A stretch of 6,030 bases of DNA from Propionibacteriaceae bacterium. Its GTDB lineage: Bacteria > Actinomycetota > Actinomycetes > Propionibacteriales > Propionibacteriaceae. Positions 1-6,030 of the stretch are shown piece after piece (within the stretch, counting starts at the first letter, position 1; each line of letters starts with the position of its first letter). The position numbers and the translations under genes were made by a program. The DNA is taken from positions 1 through 6,030 of the forward strand of contig JAGQUI010000179.1 in the NCBI GenBank assembly GCA_020438595.1, in the 5' to 3' direction. The notes beneath the pieces are model-generated. The model saw nothing but the letters and a program-made list of their open reading frames with translations. It ran no database searches and was not told where the DNA came from.

Positions 1-312
1 GACCCCCACGGCGCGGCCAGGGAGTACGCCGCCGGGATCCGGTTCACCGAGCCCAACCACGCCGTCGCAGGGGTCGAGCCGCCGGGCCCGGACGAGGTGC
101 GTCGCGTCGCGGACGAGATCCTGCGCGGCGTGTTCGACGGCGACTTCGCGGTTGCCCTTGAACGTGCGGCCGCGTTCTGCCACGTGGTCGCATCCGGGCG
201 CGCGGACGTCACTGGCGGCCACCGCGCCATCCTCCAGGCCGGACGCCTGCAGGAGATGGCGGCGGACCTGTCCGCGTCCGCCAGGCTGTGGCGGGACGGC
301 CGGCTGGTCTGA
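1..312 (+). CDS. C-terminal fragment of an unrecognised protein
   Basis: Frame 1 is open from the left edge to a TGA at 310-312, giving 103 visible residues, so the gene begins outside the window. A GTG at 97 lies inside this open frame, but the frame stays open and protein-like upstream of it, so I do not take it as the start. The visible part is soluble, mixed charged and alanine-rich, with likely helices around AFCHVV and the last 35 residues, and no membrane segment. The ending, in which a helix carrying SARLW is followed by RDGRLV, is faintly like the C-terminus of Gfo/Idh/MocA-type oxidoreductases, whose last helix often reads S-A-x-x-G-x-x-V. That resemblance is too weak to name the protein. 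The gene is followed by a 47-bp tandem repeat and is separated from the amr operon by its own downstream promoter, so it is probably not cotranscribed with it. Confidence 0.6.
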   Translation, partial: DPHGAAREYAAGIRFTEPNHAVAGVEPPGPDEVRRVADEILRGVFDGDFAVALERAAAFCHVVASGRADVTGGHRAILQAGRLQEMAADLSASARLWRDGRLV

Positions 313-356
313 GCCTGAACGCCGCGCTCCGGTTGGTCCAGCTTGTCGAGGCCCGC

Positions 357-403
357 GAACCGAGGGGGACGGTTCTTGTGAACCGGAAGGGAACCGTCCC
401 CGT
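357..403. repeat. 47-bp inverted-repeat unit, copy 1
   Basis: The first of two adjacent 47-bp units. Its core is a perfect 11-bp inverted repeat, GGGGACGGTTC at 365-375 and GAACCGTCCCC at 391-401, with a 15-base loop. A competing smaller hairpin is possible inside it, CGGTTC at 370-375 with GAACCG at 380-385. The unit differs from copy 2 at 3 of 47 positions. Short palindromic intergenic repeats carrying this kind of AACCGTCCCC arm occur in many bacterial genomes and in some lineages resemble REP elements moved by RAYT (Y1-like) transposases. No transposase is visible in this window. Confidence 0.85.
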
Positions 404-450
404 GAACCGAGGGGGACGGTTCTTGCGAACCGGAACGGAACCGTCCCCGA
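404..450. repeat. 47-bp inverted-repeat unit, copy 2
   Basis: Direct tandem copy of 357-403 with no spacer. The inverted arms are GGGGACGGTTC at 412-422 and GAACCGTCCCC at 438-448. The right arm of copy 1 (391-401) can equally pair with the left arm of copy 2 (412-422) across a 10-base loop. The array can therefore fold as two hairpins or as one central hairpin. The three differences from copy 1 all lie outside the 11-bp arms, so both hairpins stay perfect. Confidence 0.85.
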
Positions 451-496
451 GAGGCGGAGGCTTGGTTCCGGGGCCGGGTGGGCCTATCCTGCAGCA

Positions 497-579
497 GACG
501 TCGGGCCGCGGTAGCCCCGGGCTCCAACTTCCGCCGCTTCGAGCGGCCACGCGCCGAGAGGCGCTCCCGGCCCGACGTC
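497..579. other. Possible multi-arm structured element
   Basis: A perfect 12-bp closing stem (497-508 with 568-579, GACGTCGGGCCG / CGGCCCGACGTC) encloses 59 bases. Those bases contain three consecutive perfect small hairpins: 513-516/520-523 (AGCC/GGCT), 533-538/542-547 (GCCGCT, loop TCG, AGCGGC) and 551-555/560-564 (GCGCC, GAGA tetraloop of GNRA type, GGCGC). Drawn together this is a four-way-junction fold of 83 nt. It lies upstream of the mapped amr promoter, so it would not be a leader of that operon if the promoter call is right. It could be a small RNA, a terminator or a chance product of GC-rich sequence. I know no family that it matches. Confidence 0.3.
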
Positions 580-646
580 ACCACCCGGCGCTTCGGGACG
601 CTCGCCGCGCCCGCTCCCCGTAGAGCGGAAGAAGCGTCCGCAACCG

Positions 647-675
647 TTGACGCGACCACTCGACCGGCCTAGCGT
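647..675 (+). promoter_or_regulatory. Sigma70-type promoter of the amr operon
   Basis: TTGACG at 647-652 and TAGCGT at 670-675 are separated by exactly 17 bases, matching the actinobacterial housekeeping consensus (TTGAC-n, TAnnnT). The expected transcription start is about position 682. This leaves only a very short leader: about 8 nt to the ATG at 690 or 14 nt to the ATG at 696. Confidence 0.7.
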
Positions 676-695
676 CGGTAGTGGGGGCGATGTCG

Positions 696-1529
696 ATGCG
701 GACCGTTCGTCAACCCGCAGTCGCGGGACGCTTCTATCCCGGGCGCGCCCACGACCTGCAGCACAGCGTGGACGGACTGCTCGCCGGTGCCCGTGCGGCC
801 ACGACCCCCCTCGACGAGTGCCCCAAAGCCCTGATCGTCCCGCACGCCGGGTACGTCTACTCCGGCCCGACCGCAGCCCTCGGCTACGCGCTGCTGGATC
901 CGTTCGCCGCGTCCATCCGCCGGGTCGTTCTGCTCGGCCCGGCCCACCACGTGTGGATCACCGGCCTGGGCCTGTCCGACGCGGACGCGTTCGCCACACC
1001 GCTCGGCGAGGTCCCGATCGACCGGACGACCGCCGACCGCCTGGGCGCCCTGCCACCGGTGGTCCACTCCGACCCGGCGCACGCCCCCGAGCACTCGCTG
1101 GAGGTGCAGCTGCCGTTCCTGCAGACCGTGCTCGGCGAGTTCTCCCTGGTCCCCCTCGTCGTCGGGGACGCGGAGCCCGAGTCCGTCGCGGCCGTGCTCG
1201 ACGAGGCCTGGGGCGGCCCCGAGACGCTACTGCTGATCAGCTCCGACCTGTCCCACTACCTGCCCTACGACCAGGCCCGCAGGACCGACGCCGACACCAT
1301 CGGCCGGATTCTCGCGCTCTCCTGGCCGCTCCCCGACCGCAGCGCGTGCGGCGCCCGCGGCATCAACGGCATGCTGCTGGCCGCCCGCGACCACGGGCTC
1401 GCGCCGACGCTCGTCGACGCGCGCAACTCCGGCGACACCGCCGGCGACAAGGCACGGGTGGTCGGCTACGCCACCGTGTCGTTCACGACCCACCCGGGTT
1501 CCACCTCAGGAGGTGACCACGATGACTGA
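696..1529 (+). CDS. amrB: AmmeMemoRadiSam system protein B (MEMO family)
   Basis: A 277-residue protein of the MEMO family, which shares its fold with non-haem iron extradiol dioxygenases (LigB type). It opens with the family signature RQPAVAGRFYPG (residues 5-16). The metal-site residues expected from human MEMO1 are present: His50 in PHAGY, the histidine pair 84-85 in LLGPAHH, Asp184 and His187 in SSDLSHY, and Cys218 in SACGARG. The EHSLEVQLPF segment (132-141) is also typical. It is soluble, presumably cytoplasmic, and of normal family length. Start choice: GTG 681, ATG 690 and ATG 696 are in frame. I prefer 696 because GTGGGGG at 681-687 gives an 8-base spacing and GTG 681 falls at or before the predicted transcription start. 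The 3' end overlaps amrA by 8 nt. The enzymatic role in bacteria is not established; metal binding is an inference from conserved ligands. Confidence 0.93.
   Translation: MRTVRQPAVAGRFYPGRAHDLQHSVDGLLAGARAATTPLDECPKALIVPHAGYVYSGPTAALGYALLDPFAASIRRVVLLGPAHHVWITGLGLSDADAFATPLGEVPIDRTTADRLGALPPVVHSDPAHAPEHSLEVQLPFLQTVLGEFSLVPLVVGDAEPESVAAVLDEAWGGPETLLLISSDLSHYLPYDQARRTDADTIGRILALSWPLPDRSACGARGINGMLLAARDHGLAPTLVDARNSGDTAGDKARVVGYATVSFTTHPGSTSGGDHDD
1508..1513 (+). promoter_or_regulatory. Strong ribosome binding site deciding the amrA start
   Basis: AGGAGG, continuing as AGGAGGTGA to 1516, is a near-perfect anti-16S match lying inside the last codons of amrB. It stands 8 bases before ATG 1522. 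This favours that ATG over the in-frame GTG at 1513, which is itself part of the binding site. Confidence 0.85.
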
Positions 1530-2186
1530 CCTCGACTCGCGGACCGACGCCCACCTGGCCCCGGCCCACCCCGGCCCGGCGGCCGTGCGCGAGCAACCGG
1601 CCGCGGCACCCGTGCGTCCCGAGGACGACCCGTCGGCCGGCCCGGTGCTGCTCGGCCTCGCCCGCACCGCGATCGCCGCCCGCCGGTCGGTCAGCGAGCC
1701 GCCGGACGCCCCGGGCTGGCTCCACGAGCTCGGCGCCACCTTCGTCACCCTGACCCAGGACGCGCGGCTGCGCGGCTGCATCGGTTCGGTGCAGGCGCAC
1801 CGGCGGCTCGGGGAGGACGTGATGCGCAACGCCTGTTCGGCCGCGTTCCACGACCCGCGGTTCCCCCCGCTGCCCGCGCAGGAGCTGCCGACCGTCCGGA
1901 TCGAGGTGTCGCTGCTCTCGGCGACCGAGCCGATCCCCGCCGCGTCCAGGGACGAGCTGCTGGAGAACCTGGAGCCGGGCGTTGACGGCCTGGTCCTGGC
2001 CTGGCACGGCCACCGCGGCACGTTCCTGCCCCAGGTGTGGCAACAGCTGCCCGACCCGCACGACTTCGTCGAACACCTGCTGCACAAGGCCGGGCTGCCC
2101 GTGGTGTTCTGGAGCGAGGACGTGGTCGCGCACCGCTTCGGCGTCACCGCCTGGCACGAGCCGGACGAGTTGCCGCTGGCGCACAC

Positions 2187-2190
<4 letters not shown>
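1522..2190 (+). CDS. amrA: AmmeMemoRadiSam system protein A (AMMECR1 domain)
   Basis: A 222-residue protein with one AMMECR1 domain from about residue 42 to the end. The hallmark LRGCIG hexapeptide is at 83-88, preceded by FVTLTQDAR. Downstream come ACSAAFHDPRFPPL (104-117), IEVSLLS (127-133), PGVDGLVL (152-159) and GTFLPQVWQQLPD (166-178), all typical of the bacterial and archaeal members. The first 40 residues are an alanine/proline-rich, probably disordered extension that is not part of the domain. The biochemical function of AMMECR1 is unknown. The invariant hexapeptide with its cysteine suggests a binding or catalytic site. The gene starts inside the end of amrB (8-nt overlap) and its stop overlaps the amrS start as ATGA, so all three should be made together and probably act together. 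Confidence 0.95.
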
Positions 2191-3272
<1,082 letters not shown>

Positions 3273-3282
3273 CCCTCACCCC

Positions 3283-3338
3283 GCCGAGTTGTCAGAATCT
3301 CCTGCGCCTATAGCCGCACGAGATTCTGACAACTCGGC
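3283..3338. terminator. Perfect 19-bp inverted repeat, likely bidirectional terminator
   Basis: GCCGAGTTGTCAGAATCTC (3283-3301) is exactly repeated in reverse complement at 3320-3338, with an 18-base loop. The loop can add a small inner stem (TGCG 3303-3306 with CGCA 3315-3318). It lies between two convergent stops, amrS at 3272 and the antiporter at 3349, and fills most of that gap, so termination from both sides is the simplest role. No T-run follows. The arms are clearly more A/T-rich than the surrounding genes, which also allows a mobile palindromic repeat. Confidence 0.75.
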
Positions 3339-3346
3339 AGCGGGGG

Positions 3347-4318
3347 TCACATGGTGGTGGCGATCAGGTAGGTCAGGTAGGCCACGTAGCCGGTGACGAA
3401 CAGGCCGCCCTCGAGCCGGGAGACGACGCGGCCGGTGATGAACACGGGAATGCAGACCAGGGCGACCAGCACCATCACCGGCAGGCCGAACGTGAGCAGG
3501 CTCGGGTCGAGCAGCACCGGCTCGTGCGCGAACAGCAGCGAGGTGCCCAGGATCGCGGTGAGGTTGAACGTGCTCGACCCGATCAGGTTGCCGATCGCGA
3601 TGTCGGGGTCCCCACGGACGGTGGCGACCACGGTGGTGGCCAGTTCGGGGGCGCTGGTGCCGAGCGCGATGATCGTGAGGCCGATCAGCGAGTCGGGGAC
3701 GCCGAGCGAGGAGGCCAGGTCGACCGAGCCGCGCACGAGCCACTCGGCGCCGACCACCACCAGCGCGATGCCCCCCACCACCAGCAGCAGCCGCAGGACC
3801 GGATCAGCGATCCGGTGCCGGGGACGATCGTGGGGGAACTCGGCCTCGTACTCGGCCACCACCTGGGGAGGCTCCCGGCGCGCGGTCCGGATCAGCAGCA
3901 CGACGTAGACCACCGCCGATAGCGCCAGCAGCACGCCGTCCATCACGGTGAGCTCGCCATCGAGGCTGAGCACCAGCAGCAGCACCGAGGCGAAGGCCAT
4001 GCCGGGCAGGTCGATCCGGATGGTCTGCCGGTGGATGGCGAGCGGCCGGATCGCGGCGGACAGACCGAGGATCAGCAGCAGGTTGGCCACGTTCGTGCCG
4101 GCGATGTTGCCGACCGCGAGCGAGCCGGCCCCGGTGCGGACGGCGTCGATACCGACCGCGAGTTCGGGCGCGCTGGTGCCGATCGAGACGATGGTCAGCC
4201 CGACCAGGATGGACGGGACGCCGAGCCGGGCGGCGAGCTTCGAACCGTGCCGCACGATCAACTCGGCGCCGACCACCAGCCCAGCCAGTCCCAGGAGGAT
4301 CCAGATGGCGGCCGGCAT
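3347..4318 (-). CDS. Calcium/sodium antiporter, CaCA superfamily (YrbG-like)
   Basis: A 323-residue inner-membrane cation antiporter, expected to exchange Ca2+ for Na+ or H+. The two inverted alpha-repeats that form the ion site are both intact: GTSAPELA (47-54, Glu52) with VGNIAGTNVANLLLILG (69-85), and GTSAPELA (220-227, Glu225) with IGNLIGSSTFNLTAILG (242-258). About ten hydrophobic segments are visible. They are split into two halves by a charged loop at about 145-172 that is rich in Glu, Arg and His. Length and architecture match E. coli YrbG (about 325 residues). The start ATG at 4318 gives the normal N-terminus for the family. No Shine-Dalgarno is evident, and a TAGGCT box six bases upstream suggests a leaderless mRNA. 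It runs convergently into the amr operon. Ion specificity cannot be read from sequence alone. Confidence 0.95.
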   Translation of the reverse strand: MPAAIWILLGLAGLVVGAELIVRHGSKLAARLGVPSILVGLTIVSIGTSAPELAVGIDAVRTGAGSLAVGNIAGTNVANLLLILGLSAAIRPLAIHRQTIRIDLPGMAFASVLLLVLSLDGELTVMDGVLLALSAVVYVVLLIRTARREPPQVVAEYEAEFPHDRPRHRIADPVLRLLLVVGGIALVVVGAEWLVRGSVDLASSLGVPDSLIGLTIIALGTSAPELATTVVATVRGDPDIAIGNLIGSSTFNLTAILGTSLLFAHEPVLLDPSLLTFGLPVMVLVALVCIPVFITGRVVSRLEGGLFVTGYVAYLTYLIATTM

Positions 4319-4324
4319 GGCTTC

Positions 4325-4330
4325 AGCCTA
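4325..4330 (-). promoter_or_regulatory. Probable -10 box for a leaderless antiporter transcript
   Basis: On the minus strand TAGGCT (TAnnnT) ends six bases before the ATG at 4318. The usual distance from the -10 box to +1 therefore lands on the A of the start codon. No convincing -35 hexamer or Shine-Dalgarno is present, which fits leaderless initiation, common in actinobacteria. Confidence 0.5.
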
Positions 4331-4387
4331 TTGGAGGATCGGCCGGCGAGCCTGGTCGGCCGGTTCCGATGAACCCGCCCGACGTGG

Positions 4388-5419
4388 CTACAGCAGGGCG
4401 AGCAGCGCGTCCGGGTTGTGCCGGTAGCGCTCCAGGCTCTGCTCGCCGGAGCTGAGCGCCTCGAGGGTGTCGGTGAGCACGGCGTTCACCGGGGTGGGCA
4501 CGCCGTGCTCAGCCCCGTAGCGGACGACCGCCCCGTTGAGGTAGCGCACCTCGGTGCGGCCGCGCCCGGAGTGCAGGTCGATGTGGAAGGACGGCATCTT
4601 CTCGCCGCGACTGCCGCCGAGGATCCTCGCGAGGGCGGGCCTGGCGACCAGCCGGGGCAGCCGGGACGCGCCGAACGCGAGCGCCTTCACGGGGGTGCCG
4701 GGCAGGTCGACCGGCTTGTGCCCGAGGGCGGCCATCACGGCGAGGCACTCGCGCAGCACGGCGATCTCGATGTCGTAGGTGCGGGCGTCGGCGAACAGGG
4801 CGCCGACCGGCTCGTCCAGGATCGCCGAGGTCGCGTTGCCGATCAGGTTGGTGAGCAGCTTCGACCACTTCATCGGCCCGGGAGCAGGGTAGCCGACGCC
4901 GTTCAGCTTCGCGTTGTTGAGGGCGCCGACGAGGCGGCGCCCGAGCGGGTGGTCGAGGGCGATGCCGATGCCGCGGCGCTTCTCCTCGACGACCTGACCG
5001 GTGCCCGGCTTGCCGACGGCGGTGGTGACGGTGCCGGTGACGACCCGGTTCGCGCCCAGCTTCGCGGCGATCACGGGCTCGTTGTCGACGCCGTTCTGCA
5101 GCGACAGCACGGGCGGCACGGGGGCGCCGGTGGCGAGCAGCCCGTCCAGGGCGGAGGCGGTGTCGAACGACTTCAGCGCGAACACGCACACGTCGTAGGG
5201 ACCGGCGTCGAGCGCCTCGGCGGCGGAGTCGAAGAGGGCGAAGTCGCGAACGGCGACGGTGTGGTCGTCCCGGGTCAGCCGCAGTCCCTGCGTCCGGATG
5301 GCCGCGGCGGCGTCAGGCTGTTCGATGAAGGTGACCCGATGCCCGGCGGCGGCCAGCGAGCCGCCGACGTAGGTCCCGATCGCGCCGGCGCCGAGGAACA
5401 GCAGGCGAAGGTCAGGCAC
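4388..5419 (-). CDS. Ketopantoate reductase family (ApbA/PanE) dehydrogenase
   Basis: A 343-residue NADPH-dependent dehydrogenase of the 2-dehydropantoate 2-reductase family. It has the Rossmann loop GAGAIG at 10-15 next to the N-terminus, Lys83 in ALKSFDT, and SLQNGVDN (106-113). The second domain carries KWSKLLTNLIGNA (184-196), whose Lys187, Asn191 and Asn195 correspond to the catalytic lysine and neighbouring asparagines of E. coli PanE. SFHIDLHSGRGRTEVRYLNG (277-296) holds the expected Ser277 and Glu290. It is about 40 residues longer than E. coli PanE. Part of the excess appears to be a basic, hydrophobic segment at about 240-272. Catalytic residues are intact, but family members act on other 2-oxo or 2-hydroxy acids too, so pantothenate synthesis is not assured. 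I therefore give no symbol. The GTG start at 5419 lies within the end of the upstream regulator gene, implying translational coupling. Confidence 0.9.
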   Translation of the reverse strand: MPDLRLLFLGAGAIGTYVGGSLAAAGHRVTFIEQPDAAAAIRTQGLRLTRDDHTVAVRDFALFDSAAEALDAGPYDVCVFALKSFDTASALDGLLATGAPVPPVLSLQNGVDNEPVIAAKLGANRVVTGTVTTAVGKPGTGQVVEEKRRGIGIALDHPLGRRLVGALNNAKLNGVGYPAPGPMKWSKLLTNLIGNATSAILDEPVGALFADARTYDIEIAVLRECLAVMAALGHKPVDLPGTPVKALAFGASRLPRLVARPALARILGGSRGEKMPSFHIDLHSGRGRTEVRYLNGAVVRYGAEHGVPTPVNAVLTDTLEALSSGEQSLERYRHNPDALLALL

Positions 5420-5570
5420 TCTGCTCGGCTTCGAGCCGATCGAGGATCCAGGCGCGGACGAGGGTGGACGCGGGCAGGTGCTTCGCGTCCGCGATCTTCT
5501 GGATCGCGTTGCTCTCCTGCGGGCTGAGCCGGACGGAGTAGACGAGGGTGCGACGCTGCGGAGGGTTCAT
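5412..5570 (-). CDS. Small ribbon-helix-helix DNA-binding protein (CopG/Arc-like)
   Basis: A 52-residue protein missed by longer-ORF searches. The ATG is at 5570 and the TGA at 5412-5414. It fits the ribbon-helix-helix plan: a short basic N-terminus (MNPPQRR), a beta-strand TLVYSVRLS (residues 8-16), helix 1 PQESNAIQKIADAKHL (17-32), a turn, and helix 2 PASTLVRAWILDRLEAE (33-49). The alternating strand residues would contact DNA as a dimer. Such proteins are either stand-alone regulators or antitoxins. No toxin gene is adjacent: the downstream partner is a dehydrogenase whose start codon overlaps this gene by 8 nt. The double GTANTAC site at its start suggests autorepression, which would also control the dehydrogenase. 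No Shine-Dalgarno is seen, so the mRNA is probably leaderless. Confidence 0.85.
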   Translation of the reverse strand: MNPPQRRTLVYSVRLSPQESNAIQKIADAKHLPASTLVRAWILDRLEAEQSA

Positions 5571-5587
5571 GTAGTACAGAGTAATAC
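5571..5587 (-). promoter_or_regulatory. Tandem GTANTAC sites: candidate operator and -10 region
   Basis: On the plus strand GTAGTAC (5571-5577) and GTAATAC (5581-5587) are two near-palindromic 7-mers centred exactly 10 bp, one helical turn, apart. They abut the regulator's start codon. Read on the minus strand the block contains TATTAC (5586-5581) and TACTCT (5583-5578). Either could be a -10 box placing +1 one to four bases before the ATG. Repeated short subsites on one DNA face are how ribbon-helix-helix dimers typically bind. The block is conspicuously AT-rich for this window. Confidence 0.55.
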
Positions 5588-5603
5588 CTGCGGACCCGAA
5601 AAG

Positions 5604-5645
5604 GAACCGTCCCCGCTTCCCGTCGGCGGGAAACGTGGACGGTTC
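5604..5645. repeat. Long hairpin related to the left-end 47-bp repeats
   Basis: Outer arms GAACCGTCC (5604-5612) and GGACGGTTC (5637-5645) are perfect complements. The inner stem TTCCCG (5617-5622) pairs with CGGGAA (5627-5632) around TCGG. Only two opposed mismatches interrupt an otherwise continuous 42-nt hairpin. The left arm continues as GAACCGTCCCC, identical to the arm used in the repeats at 357-450. It starts one base after the CHAT gene stop, so it may double as that gene's terminator. It lies upstream of the regulator's promoter. Confidence 0.75.
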
Positions 5646-6030
5646 TCATTCCGCGTCGGCCGCGCGCCAGGCGGAACCCAGCACCACGAACGCCGAGCCC
5701 GCTCCGGCGGCGGCGAGCGCCTCGTCGCTGGCCAGGCCGCGGGCGAGCGCCGCGTGGTAGTCCGCCATCACCTGGGCGGTCTCGTCGTCGGGGACGGGGG
5801 CCACCGCGGCCACCACCGAGCCGACGCCGAGGGAGAGCAGCGTGTGGGCCAGCCCGAGCGGCTCGTCGCCCGGACGCACCTGGGACGTGCCCACGTCGCA
5901 GGACGACAGCACCACGTGCCCGGCCCGCACCTCTCCGGTGGGCAATTCGTGGGCGAACACGTCGCCGTCGGCCATCCGCAGCGAGGAGAACAGCGGGCTG
6001 GCCGGCTGGTGGACGCCATGCGCTGCGACG
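5646..6030 (-). CDS. CHAT-domain protein, C-terminal part (caspase-like)
   Basis: The minus frame is open from the right edge to a TGA at 5646-5648, showing 127 residues of a larger protein; an internal ATG at 5975 is not the start. The visible part is the C-terminal half of a CHAT domain, a caspase-like cysteine peptidase fold. The catalytic His lies in AAHG (codon 6018-6020), followed by SPLFSSLRMADG, then VVLSSCDVG with the catalytic Cys (codon 5898-5900). After these come RPGDEPLGLAHTLL and VVAAVAPVPDDETAQVMADYHAALARG, all standard for the family. Both dyad residues are present, so activity is plausible. Actinobacterial CHAT proteins often have long N-terminal TPR regions, but here the N-terminus and operon partners are outside the window, so its role (signalling, proteolytic defence or other) cannot be assigned. 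Confidence 0.9.
   Translation of the reverse strand, partial: VAAHGVHQPASPLFSSLRMADGDVFAHELPTGEVRAGHVVLSSCDVGTSQVRPGDEPLGLAHTLLSLGVGSVVAAVAPVPDDETAQVMADYHAALARGLASDEALAAAGAGSAFVVLGSAWRAADAE

Larger units (their letters stand above)
313..646. other. Non-coding, hairpin-rich intergenic region
   Basis: No convincing gene lies between the stop at 312 and the amr promoter at 647. Short open frames cross the region on both strands, but they are arginine/proline-rich readings of GC-rich DNA with no domain and no ribosome binding site. The stretch holds the tandem 47-bp inverted-repeat units at 357-450, a possible branched fold at 497-579, and a perfect 6-bp hairpin at 611-616/623-628 (CCGCTC, six-base loop, GAGCGG). 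One or more of these hairpins may end transcription of the upstream gene. None is followed by a T-run, which is common for actinobacterial terminators. Confidence 0.6.

Noticed and set aside
357..450. Short CRISPR array
   Set aside because: The units are directly adjacent with no variable spacers, there are only two copies, and no cas genes are nearby.
478..672. Small 64-codon gene upstream of amrB
   Set aside because: GTG start without a ribosome site, Arg/Ala/Pro-rich composition, and it runs through the amr promoter and the hairpins.
647..1516. 289-codon plus-strand frame overlapping amrB
   Set aside because: Arginine/proline-rich shadow of the MEMO gene in another frame, with no domain signature.
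2037..2186. Longer N-terminus for the radical SAM enzyme
   Set aside because: The upstream in-frame extension is Arg/Ala-rich and wholly inside amrA. The ATGA overlap at 2187 gives the family-typical N-terminus.
4341..4361. Hairpin between the antiporter and reductase genes as a terminator
   Set aside because: The stem is at most 7 bp and carries a mismatch in the relevant transcript, and GC-rich chance pairing explains it.
4418..5527. 369-codon plus-strand open frame across the reductase
   Set aside because: Antisense to the reductase with intact motifs; its product is Gly/Val/Arg/Asp-rich with no recognisable fold.
5412..5570. Antitoxin of a toxin-antitoxin pair
   Set aside because: Neither neighbour is a PIN, RelE, MazF or similar toxin; the overlapping partner is a dehydrogenase. 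I keep it as a regulator.

Overview
The window is about 70% G+C or more, with strong G/C bias at third codon positions, short intergenic gaps, overlapping start/stop codons and TTGAC/TAnnnT promoters. This fits a high-GC actinobacterium. Pseudonocardiales or a relative is my guess, but nothing here fixes the genus.

Layout. (1) Positions 1-312 hold the 3' end of an unrecognised plus-strand gene. (2) Positions 313-680 are non-coding and rich in structure: a tandem pair of 47-bp units built on an 11-bp inverted repeat (GGGGACGGTTC / GAACCGTCCCC), a possible multi-arm fold at 497-579, a further hairpin at 611-628, and a good sigma70-type promoter at 647-675. (3) Positions 696-3272 hold a complete, overlapping three-gene operon: a MEMO-family protein (amrB), an AMMECR1-domain protein (amrA) and a radical SAM enzyme (amrS). 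This is the AmmeMemoRadiSam system, conserved across bacteria and archaea, whose reaction and substrate are, to my knowledge, not established. It is the most interesting content of the window. (4) A perfect 19-bp inverted repeat (3283-3338) sits between the convergent ends of amrS and the next gene and probably terminates both. (5) The minus strand from 4318 to 3347 encodes a YrbG-type calcium/sodium antiporter. (6) The minus strand from 5570 to 4388 carries a 52-residue ribbon-helix-helix regulator overlapping by 8 nt a ketopantoate-reductase-family dehydrogenase. A double GTANTAC site lies directly upstream of the regulator and looks like its operator. (7) The minus strand from the right edge to 5646 encodes the C-terminal part of a CHAT-domain (caspase-like) protein. 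One base after its stop lies a hairpin using the same GAACCGTCC arm as the tandem repeats at the left end.

How the genes relate. amrB-amrA-amrS are clearly one translationally coupled unit. The regulator and dehydrogenase form a second unit. The antiporter, dehydrogenase pair and CHAT gene share a strand, but nothing ties them functionally to each other or to the amr operon. Between coding regions the only notable material is the repeats and regulatory sites listed.
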